Shown: positions 23,291 through 33,555, counted from the stretch's first letter. The stretch is DNA of 44,172 nt from an uncultured Prevotellaceae bacterium (GCA_902775605.1 CACYNE010000023.1:1-44172), one strand, 5' to 3'. Program-made: numbers and translations. The notes: generated from the sequence alone by a model not told the origin.

Positions 23291-23310
23291 GTGAAACACC
23301 TTTGTTTCAC
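23291..23310. promoter_or_regulatory. parS-like half-sites in swapped order, before parA
   Basis: GTGAAACA (23291-23298), CCTT, TGTTTCAC (23303-23310). The two halves of the widespread parS palindrome (TGTTTCAC followed by GTGAAACA) are both perfect, but they stand in the reverse order with four bases between. It is a perfect inverted repeat upstream of the parAB promoter, and ParB or ParA might act here. A canonical 16-bp parS was not noticed in the window. Confidence 0.45.
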
Positions 23311-23320
23311 GGAAAATTAG

Positions 23321-23328
23321 TATCTTTG
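23321..23328 (+). promoter_or_regulatory. -7 box of the parA operon
   Basis: TATCTTTG, with a TTTG at 23301-23304 (16-bp spacing, shorter than usual) that overlaps the swapped parS-like half-site. Start near 23335; ATG at 23361. Confidence 0.7.
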
Positions 23329-23360
23329 CACCCTATTATCTAATAAAGAGAAAGATAGAA

Positions 23361-24125
23361 ATGGGAAAAATAATTGCATTAGCGAATCAAAAAGGAGGCG
23401 TTGGTAAAACGACAACAACCATTAATCTGGCTGCTTCGCTGGCTACGCTGGAGAAGAGTGTACTGGTGGTGGATGCTGATCCACAGGCCAATGCATCAAG
23501 TGGACTGGGTGTTGATCTTAAGGAGGTGGACTGCTCGCTTTACGAGTGCATCATCAACCATACGGATGTGCGCGAGGCTATCTATACCACAGACATCGAT
23601 GGTCTGGACATCATTCCCAGTCACATCGACTTGGTGGGTGCCGAGATTGAGATGCTGAACCTGGATAATCGCGAAAAGGTTATTAAGAAGTTGCTGGACC
23701 CCATCCGCAATGAGTATGACTATATCCTGATTGACTGCTCGCCTTCGTTGGGACTGATCACCGTGAACTCGCTGACTGCGGCCGACTCTGTGATTATTCC
23801 TGTGCAGTGTGAGTACTTTGCATTGGAGGGAATCTCAAAGCTCCTCAATACCATTAAGATTATCAAGTCGAAGTTGAATCCGAAACTCGAGATTGAAGGC
23901 TTCCTGCTGACCATGTACGACTCACGTCTGCGTCTGGCAAACCAGATTTACGACGAGGTGAAGCGCCATTTCCAGGAACTGGTGTTCAAGACCGTGATTC
24001 AGCGTAATGTGAAACTCTCGGAGAGTCCTTCTCACGGTCTGCCTGTGATCCTCTATGATGCAGACTCAACAGGTAGTAAGAACCATTTGGCTTTAGCAAA
24101 AGAAATCATCAGCAAGACGAAGTAA
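23361..24125 (+). CDS. parA: Chromosome-partitioning ATPase ParA (Soj)
   Basis: A 254-aa ParA/MinD-type ATPase that works with ParB to separate replicated origins. The deviant Walker A is KGGVGKTTTT (signature K11, catalytic K16), with VVDADPQANASSGLG, Walker B-like YILIDCSPSLGLI and the late MYDSRLRLANQIYDEVKRHF. It lacks an N-terminal helix-turn-helix, as chromosomal Soj proteins do. ParB follows after seven bases. The swapped parS-like repeat upstream may allow feedback control. Confidence 0.95.
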   Translation: MGKIIALANQKGGVGKTTTTINLAASLATLEKSVLVVDADPQANASSGLGVDLKEVDCSLYECIINHTDVREAIYTTDIDGLDIIPSHIDLVGAEIEMLNLDNREKVIKKLLDPIRNEYDYILIDCSPSLGLITVNSLTAADSVIIPVQCEYFALEGISKLLNTIKIIKSKLNPKLEIEGFLLTMYDSRLRLANQIYDEVKRHFQELVFKTVIQRNVKLSESPSHGLPVILYDADSTGSKNHLALAKEIISKTK

Positions 24126-24132
24126 CCTAACT

Positions 24133-25047
24133 ATGGCAGTAAGAAAGAAATTCGATAAGAGCGTGCTGGGACGCGGCCTCGATGATATCGGCAGTGGACG
24201 CGGCCTGGATGCGCTGATTGATACAAGTGACGTGATGACGCAAGGTTCGTCGAACCTGAACGAGATTCCCATCGACCAGATTGAGCCTAATCCGGACCAG
24301 CCCCGTCGTGAGTTTGACGAGGAGGCCCTGCAGGAACTGGCCACCAGTATTCAGAATATGGGTATCATTGCGCCCATCACCCTGCGTCAGGTGGCTCCCG
24401 ACCACTATCAGATTATCGCTGGTGAGCGTCGTTGGAGAGCATCACAGATGGCAGGTCTGCAGACGATTCCCGCCTATATCCGTACGGCTAACGATGAGAG
24501 CGTGATGGAGTTGGCACTGGTAGAGAATATCCAGCGCGAGGACCTGAACGCCATTGAAATAGCCCTGGCCTATGAACATCTGGCAGAGACCAGCGGCATG
24601 ACACAGGAGAAAATATCAGAGCGCGTGGGTAAGAGTCGCACCGCAGTGACAAACTACATGCGTCTGCTGAAGCTCCCCGCTCAGATTCAGATGGCCTTGA
24701 AGAACCGCGAGATTGACATGGGACACGCTCGTGCCCTGCTGTCACTCGATTCGCCTTCGATGCAGCTGAAACTCTTCCGCGACGTGCTGAAGAACCAATA
24801 TTCTGTCCGTAAGGTGGAAGAGATGGTGCAGGCCTTGAAGAGTGGCGAGGATGTGCAGTCGGCTCGTAAGCGTATTGCGACGAACGCCCCGCTGTCTGCT
24901 CAGCTGGTGGAGAGAAAAGATGCGCTCACCCGCTATCTGAAGACCAAGGTACAGATGAGCTGCACTGCCAAGGGAAGCGGCAAGATTAGTATCGCCTTTG
25001 CCAACGAAGAGGATTTGAACCGTATTTTGGCATTGTTGGAAAAGTAA
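24133..25047 (+). CDS. parB: ParB/Spo0J chromosome-partitioning protein
   Basis: A 304-aa CTP-dependent DNA clamp that loads at parS. Visible are the CTPase/ParB-N motif IEPNPDQPRREFDEEALQEL, the arginine patch GERRWRASQMAG, LVENIQREDLNAIE, and the helix-turn-helix in TQEKISERVGKSRTAVTNYM. The C-terminal dimerisation part is at about 255-304. Cotranscribed with parA. Confidence 0.95.
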   Translation: MAVRKKFDKSVLGRGLDDIGSGRGLDALIDTSDVMTQGSSNLNEIPIDQIEPNPDQPRREFDEEALQELATSIQNMGIIAPITLRQVAPDHYQIIAGERRWRASQMAGLQTIPAYIRTANDESVMELALVENIQREDLNAIEIALAYEHLAETSGMTQEKISERVGKSRTAVTNYMRLLKLPAQIQMALKNREIDMGHARALLSLDSPSMQLKLFRDVLKNQYSVRKVEEMVQALKSGEDVQSARKRIATNAPLSAQLVERKDALTRYLKTKVQMSCTAKGSGKISIAFANEEDLNRILALLEK

Positions 25048-25074
25048 TAGAACAAAGAGGGTAAAACAGTAAGG

Positions 25075-25842
25075 ATGAAGATGTCAAACGTGACAACAAA
25101 GAACAATAGGAGGGTGAAAAGATGGTTATTTCTTTTATCTTTCTGCCTGTTTACTTTTTTACCTTCAACAGCTGTTGCGCAGAACGAGGTGCCTGACTCT
25201 ATTGTGATGGCCATCGATTCTATGTATCGTGCGATGACGGTGGATACCGTTGCCATTAGCGACAGCATTGAGAACATGAAGTCCGTCGTTGTGGTGGAAA
25301 CACCAAAGGCATTGAAGGCAGAGCGTGACTGGAGCACGTGGCGCCCTAACCCGCAACGGGCTCTTTGGCTGGCATTGGTGATTCCTGGCGGTGGCCAGAT
25401 CTATAACAGGAAATTCTGGAAACTGCCTATCGTCTATGGAGGTTTCGTGGGTTGTATCTATGCCATGACGTGGAACAATATGATGTATCACGACTATTCA
25501 CAGGCCTATCTGGACCTGATGGACAACGACCCGACGACAGCCAGCTATAATAAGTTCCTGCATCTGGGAAAACAGATTAACGACTCGAATAAAGACCGTT
25601 ATAAGCAGGTGTTCAAGAGTCGAAAGGACAAGTATCGCCGTTGGCGCGACTTGAGCTTCTTCTGTCTGATTGGTGTCTATGCCGTATCGGTGATTGATGC
25701 CTATGTCGATGCAGAATTATCGGCTTTTGATATTTCCAAAGACCTGAGTCTGAAGGTAAGACCCACGGTGATAGGTAATAATGCTTCTATAAATCCGCTG
25801 TATGCTACGTCGTTAGGCGTGAATTGCAGTATAAATTTCTAA
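25075..25842 (+). CDS. DUF5683-family membrane protein
   Basis: A 255-aa protein with an N-terminal signal/anchor (about 16-36), a domain starting WRPNPQRALWLALVIPGGGQ, then hydrophobic IVYGGFVGCIYAMTW and FFCLIGVYAVSVIDAYVDAE. These match DUF5683, found in Bacteroidetes next to parB and a LysM transglycosylase. Function unknown; the IPGGGQIYNRKFWK segment resembles small integral proteins of envelope assembly, which is only a resemblance. It follows parB by 27 bases and precedes the next gene by nine. Confidence 0.8.
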   Translation: MKMSNVTTKNNRRVKRWLFLLSFCLFTFLPSTAVAQNEVPDSIVMAIDSMYRAMTVDTVAISDSIENMKSVVVVETPKALKAERDWSTWRPNPQRALWLALVIPGGGQIYNRKFWKLPIVYGGFVGCIYAMTWNNMMYHDYSQAYLDLMDNDPTTASYNKFLHLGKQINDSNKDRYKQVFKSRKDKYRRWRDLSFFCLIGVYAVSVIDAYVDAELSAFDISKDLSLKVRPTVIGNNASINPLYATSLGVNCSINF

Positions 25843-25851
25843 ATAAGAAAA

Positions 25852-27177
25852 ATGAGAATTGATATAGTGACCATAGCAAAGCAGATGGCTAAGAGTTTCT
25901 TGCTCTTAGGCACTTTGGCGTGCATGCCTTCTGCGATGCAGGCCCAGATTACTGTAGTGGACGAGGATGCTGACGATGACGAGATTGAGGTCGTTGGCGA
26001 AGAGGGGGTGGAAGAGATTGAGTTCCCTGAGTCCATGACCTATAACTTGGACAGTCTGATGAACCAGTATATGTCGAAGACCTATCTCACACCTGACAAC
26101 GACTGTCAGATGAAGAATGAGAATCCGACGTATGACAAGGAGGTCTATATCGATCGTCTGCATCGCATGCCTACCATTATGGAGATGCCTTATAATGAGG
26201 TGGTGCAGTCGTGCATTGACCGTTATACCGGTCGCTTGCGTCGCTCAGTGAGCTTCTTCCTGGGTGCCGCCAATTTCTATATGCCTATCTTTGAGGAGGC
26301 GTTGGAGGCTTATCAGTTGCCTTTGGAACTGAAATATCTGCCAGTCATTGAATCGGCTTTGAACCCCACGGCTGTCTCACGCGTAGGTGCTACGGGCTTG
26401 TGGCAGTTTATGCTGGCAACAGGAAAGGCTTATGGTCTGGAGGTCAACTCGCTGGTGGATGAGCGCAGGGACCCCGTGAAGGCTTCTTATGCCGCCGCCC
26501 GCTATCTGCGCGACCTGTATCGCATCTTTAATGACTGGAGTTTGGTGATTGCCGCCTATAACTGTGGCCCGGAGAATATCAACAAGGCCATTCGTCGCTC
26601 GGGTGGTGAGACCGACTATTGGAAAATCTACCCCTATCTGCCCAGGGAAACACGAGGCTATGTGCCTGCCTTCATCGCTGCCAACTATGTGATGAACTAC
26701 TATTGCGAGCACAATATCTGTCCCATGAACAGTCAGTTGCCCACTAAGACAGATACCGTGGTAGTTGATAAGAACGTGAACTTCAGCCAGTTGGTGAGTG
26801 TCTGTGGCTTCGACCTTCAGATGCTGCGCTCGCTGAACCCGGAATATCGTCGTGACATCGTGCCTGGTGCCGTGAAACCCTCTGCCATCCGCCTGCCTTT
26901 GCAGGATGTGGCTCGCTTCATTGATCTGCAGGATTCTGTCTTTGTTGTGAATAGTGCTACCGACAAGCGCATGGTGGTCGAAGTGGAAGAAGACGCTGCA
27001 AAGTCGGTCAAAGCCGACAAGCGCTCTGCGGCAGGTGCTAAGTGGCATACCGTGAAACGAGGCGATACGATTGGTGGACTGGCAAAGAGGTATAGGACGA
27101 CAGCCGCAAAAATCAGGCAGATGAACGGACTGCGAAATAATAATATCCGCGCAGGACATAGACTGAGAGTACGATAG
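25852..27177 (+). CDS. Lytic transglycosylase with LysM domain (MltD-like)
   Basis: A 441-aa exported murein hydrolase. Signal peptide 1-32, then an acidic linker (VVDEDADDDEIEVVGEEG), an SLT domain with catalytic E167 in LPVIESALNP, followed by GATGLWQFM, ARYLRDLYRIFNDWSLVIAA and YNCGPENINKAI, and one C-terminal LysM repeat (396-441, WHTVKRGDTIGGLAKRY). MltD of E. coli has the same layout with more LysM copies. It is part of the parAB transcript and would act on peptidoglycan in the periplasm. Confidence 0.88.
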   Translation: MRIDIVTIAKQMAKSFLLLGTLACMPSAMQAQITVVDEDADDDEIEVVGEEGVEEIEFPESMTYNLDSLMNQYMSKTYLTPDNDCQMKNENPTYDKEVYIDRLHRMPTIMEMPYNEVVQSCIDRYTGRLRRSVSFFLGAANFYMPIFEEALEAYQLPLELKYLPVIESALNPTAVSRVGATGLWQFMLATGKAYGLEVNSLVDERRDPVKASYAAARYLRDLYRIFNDWSLVIAAYNCGPENINKAIRRSGGETDYWKIYPYLPRETRGYVPAFIAANYVMNYYCEHNICPMNSQLPTKTDTVVVDKNVNFSQLVSVCGFDLQMLRSLNPEYRRDIVPGAVKPSAIRLPLQDVARFIDLQDSVFVVNSATDKRMVVEVEEDAAKSVKADKRSAAGAKWHTVKRGDTIGGLAKRYRTTAAKIRQMNGLRNNNIRAGHRLRVR

Positions 27178-27212
27178 ATTATATATATAATAATGTGTAG
27201 GGAGGAATAACT

Positions 27213-29483
27213 ATGGATGATGACCAGATGCGCCTTGAAGTGGCAGATGAAAAATTGATAAATGATGCGTTTGAAAAACTGATTAATGATTATCTGAACT
27301 CACGTCATCGCAAGAAGGTGGACCTGATAACCAAGGCGTTTAACTTTGCCCGTCAGGCTCATAAGGGTGTGCGTCGCTTGTCAGGCGAGCCTTATATCAT
27401 GCACCCTATCGCTGTGGCACAGATTGTTTGCTCGGAGATAGGTCTCGGTTCCACGAGTATTTGTGCTGCTTTGCTCCACGATGTGGTGGAGGATACCGAC
27501 TATACCGTTGAGGACATAGAAAATATGTTCGGTCCGAAGATTGCTCAGATTGTTGACGGACTGACGAAGATTAGTGGTGGCATCTTTGGTGAGCAGGCCT
27601 CGGCTCAGGCAGAGAACTTCAAGAAGTTGCTGCTCACCATGAGCGAGGACATTCGTGTCATCCTGATAAAGATTGCCGACCGTCTGCACAATATGCGCAC
27701 CCTGGATTCGCAGCCTGCCAACAAGCAGTATAAGATTGCCGGCGAGACCCTGTATCTCTATGCTCCTGTGGCTCACCGCCTGGGTCTTTATAAGATTAAG
27801 TCGGAACTTGAGAACCTGAGTTTCAAGTTCGAGCATCCTGAGGAATATGCTTTCATCGAGAAGAAACTGGAAGAGACACGCGCCTCGCGCCATGAGTTGT
27901 TTGACCAGTTTATTGCGCCAATCAAAGATGTATTGCTGAAGATGGGTATTGAATACGAGATTCGTGAACGTATCAAGACTCCTTATTCTATATGGAATAA
28001 GATGCAGAACAAGCACGTGGCTTTCGATGAGATTTACGATATCCTGGCTGTACGCATCATCTTCACGCCCAAGGTCCGTGAGGAAGAAATCAACGAGTGC
28101 TTCAATATCTATGTGGCACTGACGAAGATATATAAGAGTCATCCTGACCGCACCCGCGACTGGCTCAGTCACCCCAAAGCCAATGGATATCAGGCACTTC
28201 ACGTGACGCTGATGTCAAAGCAGGGTCACTGGATTGAGGTTCAGATCCGCTCTGACCGTATGAACGAGATTGCAGAGCAGGGACTGGCTGCCCACTGGAA
28301 GTATAAGGATGGTGCCGAGGGTGAGATCACCGAGGACGAGAACGAGTTGAACGAGTGGCTGCGCACCATCAAGGAGATTCTTGATGATCCCCAGCCCGAC
28401 GCCATGGACTTCCTCGATGCCATCAAGCTCAACCTCTTTGCCAGCGAGATATTCGTCTTTACGCCGAAGGGCGAGATTAAGACGATGCCTGCTGACTGTA
28501 CGGTGCTCGACTTCGCCTTTTCTATCCATACCTTCCTGGGTTCTCACTGTATAGGTGCCAAGGTGAACCATAAGCTGGTGCCTATGAGTCACCGCTTGAA
28601 GAGTGGCGACCAGGTGGAGATTCTTACTTCGAAGTCGCATCATGTGCAGCCCTCGTGGATTAATTTCGTGTCAACGGCTAAGGCCAAGGCCAAGATCCAA
28701 GCCATCCTGCGTCGCTCTAACCGCGAGATTCAGAAGAAGGGTGAGGAAAAACTGCATGGTTGGTTGGAGAAGAACGGCTTTGAGCCCACGCTCTCGGTCA
28801 TCGACCGTTTGGTGAAATTCCATGACGTGTCGCGTCGCGAGTCGCTGTTCCAGGCCATTGGTGACAACATCATCATCCTGGGCGAGAAGGATGTTGACGA
28901 GCTGAGGGGCAGAAACGCCAAGAAGCCTGAAACAGGTGGTGGCTGGCGTAAGTTCGTGCCTTTTGTCAAGGCCAAGAAGCAAGAGGAAGAGGTGAAAAAG
29001 CCAGAGCTTTTTGTGGTATCGAAGGATTTCAACCGCAAGAAGCCCATCTATATCAATGAGGATAATATCCGTCAGTACATCTTTGCGGATTGCTGTCATC
29101 CTATTCCTGGCGACGATACGCTGGGCTATATCGACAATAACAACTGTATCGAGCTTCATAAGCGTACCTGCTTGGTGGCCAATAAGTTGAAGGCCAGCTA
29201 TGGTAATCGTATCCTCGACGTGAAATGGGATATGCACAAGAAACTGTTCTTCGATGCTACCATTCGTCTGGCAGGCATTGATCGCCGTGGCTTGGTGAAC
29301 GAGGTCACACGAGTCATCTCTAATCAGTTGAGTGTGGATATCCGTAAGTTGACCTTCACCACAGAGGATGGTATCTTCGACGGTACCATCGACCTGCGAG
29401 TGCACGACCGCGACGATGTACGTGAGATTATCGATAGCCTGAAGGAAGTCGATGACTTGAAGGAGATTTCACAAATCATGTAA
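27213..29483 (+). CDS. rsh: Bifunctional (p)ppGpp synthetase/hydrolase (RelA/SpoT family)
   Basis: A 756-aa long RSH protein. The HD hydrolase is complete (H50, H64, and LLHDVVEDTDY with H89-D90), so it should degrade (p)ppGpp. The synthetase domain has YSIWNKMQNKHVAFDEIYDI and GYQALHVTLMSKQGHWIEVQ. TGS follows (EIFVFTPKGEIKTMPADC), then the zinc-finger-like CCHPIPGDDTLGYI and a C-terminal ACT (DRRGLVNEVTRVISNQLSVD). It is the stringent-response switch, likely the only long RSH of the cell, and is 35 bases after the transglycosylase. Confidence 0.93.
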   Translation: MDDDQMRLEVADEKLINDAFEKLINDYLNSRHRKKVDLITKAFNFARQAHKGVRRLSGEPYIMHPIAVAQIVCSEIGLGSTSICAALLHDVVEDTDYTVEDIENMFGPKIAQIVDGLTKISGGIFGEQASAQAENFKKLLLTMSEDIRVILIKIADRLHNMRTLDSQPANKQYKIAGETLYLYAPVAHRLGLYKIKSELENLSFKFEHPEEYAFIEKKLEETRASRHELFDQFIAPIKDVLLKMGIEYEIRERIKTPYSIWNKMQNKHVAFDEIYDILAVRIIFTPKVREEEINECFNIYVALTKIYKSHPDRTRDWLSHPKANGYQALHVTLMSKQGHWIEVQIRSDRMNEIAEQGLAAHWKYKDGAEGEITEDENELNEWLRTIKEILDDPQPDAMDFLDAIKLNLFASEIFVFTPKGEIKTMPADCTVLDFAFSIHTFLGSHCIGAKVNHKLVPMSHRLKSGDQVEILTSKSHHVQPSWINFVSTAKAKAKIQAILRRSNREIQKKGEEKLHGWLEKNGFEPTLSVIDRLVKFHDVSRRESLFQAIGDNIIILGEKDVDELRGRNAKKPETGGGWRKFVPFVKAKKQEEEVKKPELFVVSKDFNRKKPIYINEDNIRQYIFADCCHPIPGDDTLGYIDNNNCIELHKRTCLVANKLKASYGNRILDVKWDMHKKLFFDATIRLAGIDRRGLVNEVTRVISNQLSVDIRKLTFTTEDGIFDGTIDLRVHDRDDVREIIDSLKEVDDLKEISQIM

Positions 29484-29508
29484 CTTTTGTAATTTACACA
29501 CAATCGTT

Positions 29509-30366
29509 ATGGACTACAAGAAAGTATTTGATACGATGGTGAATGAGACGACTAAGTATCTCACAGACCATCGCCTGAAATCTATGATTTTAGGTATTTC
29601 TGGAGGCATTGACTCTACGGTGACAGCTGCTGTCTGCCATGAGGTAGTGAATCGCCACCCAGAACTGGGACTGAAATTCATAGGTGTGAGTATGCCCTGC
29701 ACGTCGAACTCTGTAGAGGAGAACGACTCGGCAAGCAAGGCTATGAGGGCATTCTGCACAGAGTGCTGGGTAGAGAATCTACAGGCTCAATATCTGTTGA
29801 TGAAAGCCACATGCGAACAGCACTATCCTTCTACAGCCCTTTCTCTGGGTAATATCAAGGCTCGCCTTCGCATGATTTATCTCTATAACCTCGCTTCTGT
29901 GACGGGTGGCATCGTGATGGATACCGACAATCTGACAGAGCATTATCTGGGATTCTGGACCATTCATGGCGATGTGGCCGACTATAACCCCATTGGTGGA
30001 CTGTGGAAACATGAGGTCTATGCCCTGTGTAAGTATCTGTTTACGGAGGTGTTCACCGATACGAACGATATTCGTTATCAGGCGTTGAAGGCAGCCTACG
30101 ACATTATGCCTACCGACGGTAATGGCGTGTCGGCGGGTGGTGATATGGCGCAGATTGCTCCTGGTCATACCTACGAAGATGTGGATGATATTCTCAATAG
30201 CTATCTCAATGCGAACGGTCAGCCCGAGGCTCAGGCCGCAGTGATCAGTCGCTTGAATGCAGCCTATGGGGCGGAGACGGTGGAACGTGTGTTGACACGC
30301 CATCGCAACTCGGAGTTCAAGCGTAAGCGAATGCCTATTGTTCTTGAGAGAAAACTCTATGAATAA
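29509..30366 (+). CDS. nadE: Ammonia-dependent NAD+ synthase
   Basis: A 285-aa enzyme that amidates nicotinic-acid adenine dinucleotide to NAD+. The PP-loop is ILGISGGIDSTVTAAVC. There is no N-terminal nitrilase domain, so it uses ammonia rather than glutamine. DTDNLTEHYLGFWTIHGDVA and DYNPIGGLWKHEVYALCKYL are family segments. It is the last gene before the strong terminator at 30371 and 25 bases after the RSH gene. Confidence 0.92.
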   Translation: MDYKKVFDTMVNETTKYLTDHRLKSMILGISGGIDSTVTAAVCHEVVNRHPELGLKFIGVSMPCTSNSVEENDSASKAMRAFCTECWVENLQAQYLLMKATCEQHYPSTALSLGNIKARLRMIYLYNLASVTGGIVMDTDNLTEHYLGFWTIHGDVADYNPIGGLWKHEVYALCKYLFTEVFTDTNDIRYQALKAAYDIMPTDGNGVSAGGDMAQIAPGHTYEDVDDILNSYLNANGQPEAQAAVISRLNAAYGAETVERVLTRHRNSEFKRKRMPIVLERKLYE

Positions 30367-30370
30367 GATA

Positions 30371-30418
30371 TTTAGGGTCTTTAAGGTCTTCTGACCTTAA
30401 GGACCCTAAAACTTTTTA
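30371..30418. terminator. Strong intrinsic terminator between nadE and the MerR gene
   Basis: An 18-bp stem (30371-30388 with 30393-30410, one G-U pair), loop TTCT, then ACTTTTTATT. It ends the parA-nadE run and the MerR gene meets it from the other side. Confidence 0.9.
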
Positions 30419-30766
30419 TTGCAGTCCGTCCAACTGCTTCTTGAGTGCCTGCAGATCATCGCGTACTGCCATCAACCTGCTGATTACGTCAGCCTTCTTG
30501 TCTGCACCATCGCGGTTGGCGGTGATGATTTTCTTGGCAGCAGCCAACTTAAAACCACGCACCTTGACCAAGTTGTGAATCAACTTAATCTGCTCAATAT
30601 CCTTCTCGGTATATTGACGCACTTTGTTGGGCCCGGCAGTCTTCGGCTTCAGATAAGGAAACTCCGTTTCCCAGAAGCGCAGCGTGCTCTCATTGAGGTC
30701 GAACATCTCGGCCACCTCCTTGATGGAGTAATAGAGTTTCAAGTTCTTATTCAGATTCAGTGCCAT
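30416..30766 (-). CDS. MerR-family transcriptional regulator
   Basis: A 116-aa protein with an N-terminal winged helix: LYYSIKEVAEMFDLNESTLR, FWETEFPYLKP and RQYTEKDIEQIKLIHNLVK. The C-terminal part is a short helix (ISRLMAVRDDLQALKKQL) for dimerisation; there is no effector domain and no metal-binding cysteines, so the signal is unknown. Small MerR proteins of this kind lie beside alaS in Bacteroidales. Promoter box TATCTTTG at 30794-30787; the gene is divergent from alaS. Confidence 0.87.
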   Translation of the reverse strand: MALNLNKNLKLYYSIKEVAEMFDLNESTLRFWETEFPYLKPKTAGPNKVRQYTEKDIEQIKLIHNLVKVRGFKLAAAKKIITANRDGADKKADVISRLMAVRDDLQALKKQLDGLQ

Positions 30767-30786
30767 AAATCATCTTCATTTGAGTG

Positions 30787-30846
30787 CAAAGATACGAAAT
30801 TATTCTTAATTCATCATCGTTTATTCGCAATTATTTTGTAATTTTG
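30787..30846. promoter_or_regulatory. Divergent promoter boxes for merR-type gene (-) and alaS (+)
   Basis: TATCTTTG on the minus strand (30794-30787) and TAATTTTG on the plus strand (30839-30846). Neither has a clear TTTG -33 element. Confidence 0.65.
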
Positions 30847-30875
30847 CACCCAAATTGTAAAAAAGCATAGAAACA

Positions 30876-33539
30876 ATGATGACCGCTAAAGAGATTCGCG
30901 ACTCGTTTAAGAACTTTTTCGAGTCGAAACAGCATGCCATCGTGCCCTCTGCACCGATGGTGATTAAGGACGATCCCACGCTGATGTTCACCAACGCGGG
31001 TATGAACCAGTGGAAAGATATTATCCTGGGTACTCGTGACCCAGAGCCACGCCGTCGTGCCGACACCCAGAAGTGTCTGCGCGTCAGCGGTAAGCACAAC
31101 GACTTGGAGGAAGTGGGCCATGACACCTACCACCACACCATGTTCGAGATGCTCGGCAACTGGTCTTTCGGTGACTACTTCAAAGAGGGTGCCATTGATA
31201 TGGCATGGGAATATCTGGTTGACGTGCTGAAGCTGAATCCTGAGGATCTCTATGTGACGGTCTTCGAGGGTTCTCCCGAGGAAAACATCCCTCGCGATGA
31301 CGAGGCTGCCAAGTATTGGGCAAAGCATGTGCCTGCTGATCACATCATCAACGGCAACAAGCACGATAACTTCTGGGAAATGGGTGACACAGGTCCCTGT
31401 GGCCCCTGCTCTGAGATTCATGTTGACAGCCGTACTCCTGAGCAGCGCAAGGCCAGCGGTAAGTCAGGCCGTGAGCTGGTGAACCAGGACGACCCTCAGG
31501 TCATTGAGATCTGGAACATCGTGTTCATGCAGTTCAACCGCAGGGCAGATGGCTCACTGGAGCCCCTGTCAATGAACGTCATTGATACTGGTATGGGCTT
31601 CGAACGCTTGGTTCGCATGATGCAGGGCAAGCATTCTAACTACGACACGGATGTATTCCAGCCTATCATCAAGGCCGAGCAACAGATTACTGGCTTGAAA
31701 TATACCACTTTTGAGGAAGAGGTTGAAAGCCCCATCACCAAGGAACAGGATGATATTAACGTGGCTATGCGCGTTTGCGCTGACCACCTGCGTGCAGTGG
31801 CTTTCTCTATTGCTGATGGTCAGTTGCCTTCAAATGCCAAGGCTGGCTATGTGATTCGTCGCATCCTACGTCGTGCCGTACGTTATGCTTATACGTTCCT
31901 TGGTCAAAAAGAGGCATTCCTCTATAAACTTCTGCCTACTCTTACCGAAGAGATGGGCGATGCCTTCCCTGAGTTGAAGGCTCAGCAGACCCTCATTGCC
32001 AAGGTGATGAAGGAAGAGGAGGATTCTTTCCTGCGTACCCTCGACAAGGGTATCTCTATGCTCGACAAGGCCATGGAGCAACTGAAGGCTGAGGGCAAGA
32101 CTGAGCTCGACGGCGTTCAGGCTTTCCGTCTGTTCGATACCTACGGCTTCCCCTTGGACTTGACAGAACTGATCTGCCGTGAGAACGGATTTACCGTCAA
32201 CGAGGAGCAGTTTAATGCCGAGATGCAGAAGCAGAAGGACCGTGCTCGTAATGCCGCTGCCGTGGAGAATAGTGACTGGGTGGAGCTGGCTCAGGGCGAA
32301 CAGCAGTTTGTGGGCTATGACTTCACAGAATATGAGTGCCGCATCCTGCGCTATCGCAAGGTCACTCAGAAGAAGAACGAGTTCTATGAGTTGGTGCTCG
32401 ACGTCACTCCGTTCTATGGTGAGATGGGTGGTCAGGTAGGCGACCAGGGTGTGCTCGTCAATGAAAACGAAACCATCGCCATTATCGATACCAAACGTGA
32501 GAACAACCAGAGCGTACACATCGTCAAGCAGTTGCCCAAGGATCCCTCGGCTCAGTTCATGGCCTGTGTAGATACTGACAAGCGTAATGCCTCGGCAGCC
32601 AACCACACCGCTACCCACCTGCTCGACTATGCTTTGAAGCAGGTGCTGGGCGACCATGTTGAGCAGAAGGGCTCGTTCGTGTCTCCCGACACGCTGCGCT
32701 TCGACTTCTCACACTTTGAGAAGGTGACCGATGAGCAGTTGCGCGAGGTGGAGCGTATGGTCAATGATATGATTCGTCAGGACATCCATATTGACGAGCA
32801 TCGCGACATGCCTTTCGATGAGGCTAAGGAACTGGGTGCTATCGCCCTCTTCGGCGAGAAGTACGGCGACAAGGTGCGCGTGGTTCGTTTCGGTCCTTCA
32901 TGCGAATTCTGTGGTGGTGTTCACGCCAGCAGTACTGGACGTATCGGCATGTTCAAGATTATCTCTGAGAGTTCTGTGGCTGCCGGCATCCGCCGTATCG
33001 AAGCCAAGACTGGTGGCGAGTGCGAGGAACTGCTCTATCAGTTGGAGGACACCATCAAGGCTGTGAAGGCATTCTTCAATAATGCGAAGGACCTGCAGGG
33101 TGTTATCAAGAAGTATATCGATGAGCACGACGCCATGAAGAAAGAGATTGAGGGCTTCCAGGCTCAGGCTGTTGAGCGTGCTGCTCAGCATCTGGTTGAG
33201 AGAGCTTGCGAGGTGAATGGTGTCAAGGTCATCACCACTGTGGTGCCCATGAATCCTGCTGCTGCCAAGGACCTGGCTTTCAAGATTCGTGCTTCTGTCG
33301 AGGGCTCACTGCTCTGTGTTATCGGTTCACACGAAAATCAGAAGCCCCAGCTCACCATTATGATGAGCGATAATATGGTGAGCGACCACAACCTGAATGC
33401 AGGTCAGATGGTACGCGAGGCTGCTAAACTTATCCAGGGTGGTGGCGGCGGTCAGCCCCATTTCGCCCAGGCTGGTGGTAAGAACGTGGACGGTCTTAGC
33501 GCTGCTGTTGACAAGGTTGTAGAGTTGGCAAACTTGTAA
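30876..33539 (+). CDS. alaS: Alanyl-tRNA synthetase
   Basis: An 887-aa class II synthetase. The catalytic core opens with [20 protein letters not shown] and [35 protein letters not shown] is motif 2-like. The editing domain has [12 protein letters not shown] and [13 protein letters not shown], whose His and Cys residues bind zinc and clear mischarged Ser/Gly. The C-Ala part ends [14 protein letters not shown], a family hallmark. Length is normal. Divergent from the MerR gene. Confidence 0.97.
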   Translation: MMTAKEIRDSFKNFFESKQHAIVPSAPMVIKDDPTLMFTNAGMNQWKDIILGTRDPEPRRRADTQKCLRVSGKHNDLEEVGHDTYHHTMFEMLGNWSFGDYFKEGAIDMAWEYLVDVLKLNPEDLYVTVFEGSPEENIPRDDEAAKYWAKHVPADHIINGNKHDNFWEMGDTGPCGPCSEIHVDSRTPEQRKASGKSGRELVNQDDPQVIEIWNIVFMQFNRRADGSLEPLSMNVIDTGMGFERLVRMMQGKHSNYDTDVFQPIIKAEQQITGLKYTTFEEEVESPITKEQDDINVAMRVCADHLRAVAFSIADGQLPSNAKAGYVIRRILRRAVRYAYTFLGQKEAFLYKLLPTLTEEMGDAFPELKAQQTLIAKVMKEEEDSFLRTLDKGISMLDKAMEQLKAEGKTELDGVQAFRLFDTYGFPLDLTELICRENGFTVNEEQFNAEMQKQKDRARNAAAVENSDWVELAQGEQQFVGYDFTEYECRILRYRKVTQKKNEFYELVLDVTPFYGEMGGQVGDQGVLVNENETIAIIDTKRENNQSVHIVKQLPKDPSAQFMACVDTDKRNASAANHTATHLLDYALKQVLGDHVEQKGSFVSPDTLRFDFSHFEKVTDEQLREVERMVNDMIRQDIHIDEHRDMPFDEAKELGAIALFGEKYGDKVRVVRFGPSCEFCGGVHASSTGRIGMFKIISESSVAAGIRRIEAKTGGECEELLYQLEDTIKAVKAFFNNAKDLQGVIKKYIDEHDAMKKEIEGFQAQAVERAAQHLVERACEVNGVKVITTVVPMNPAAAKDLAFKIRASVEGSLLCVIGSHENQKPQLTIMMSDNMVSDHNLNAGQMVREAAKLIQGGGGGQPHFAQAGGKNVDGLSAAVDKVVELANL

Positions 33540-33555
33540 GATATTCTATATAGAA

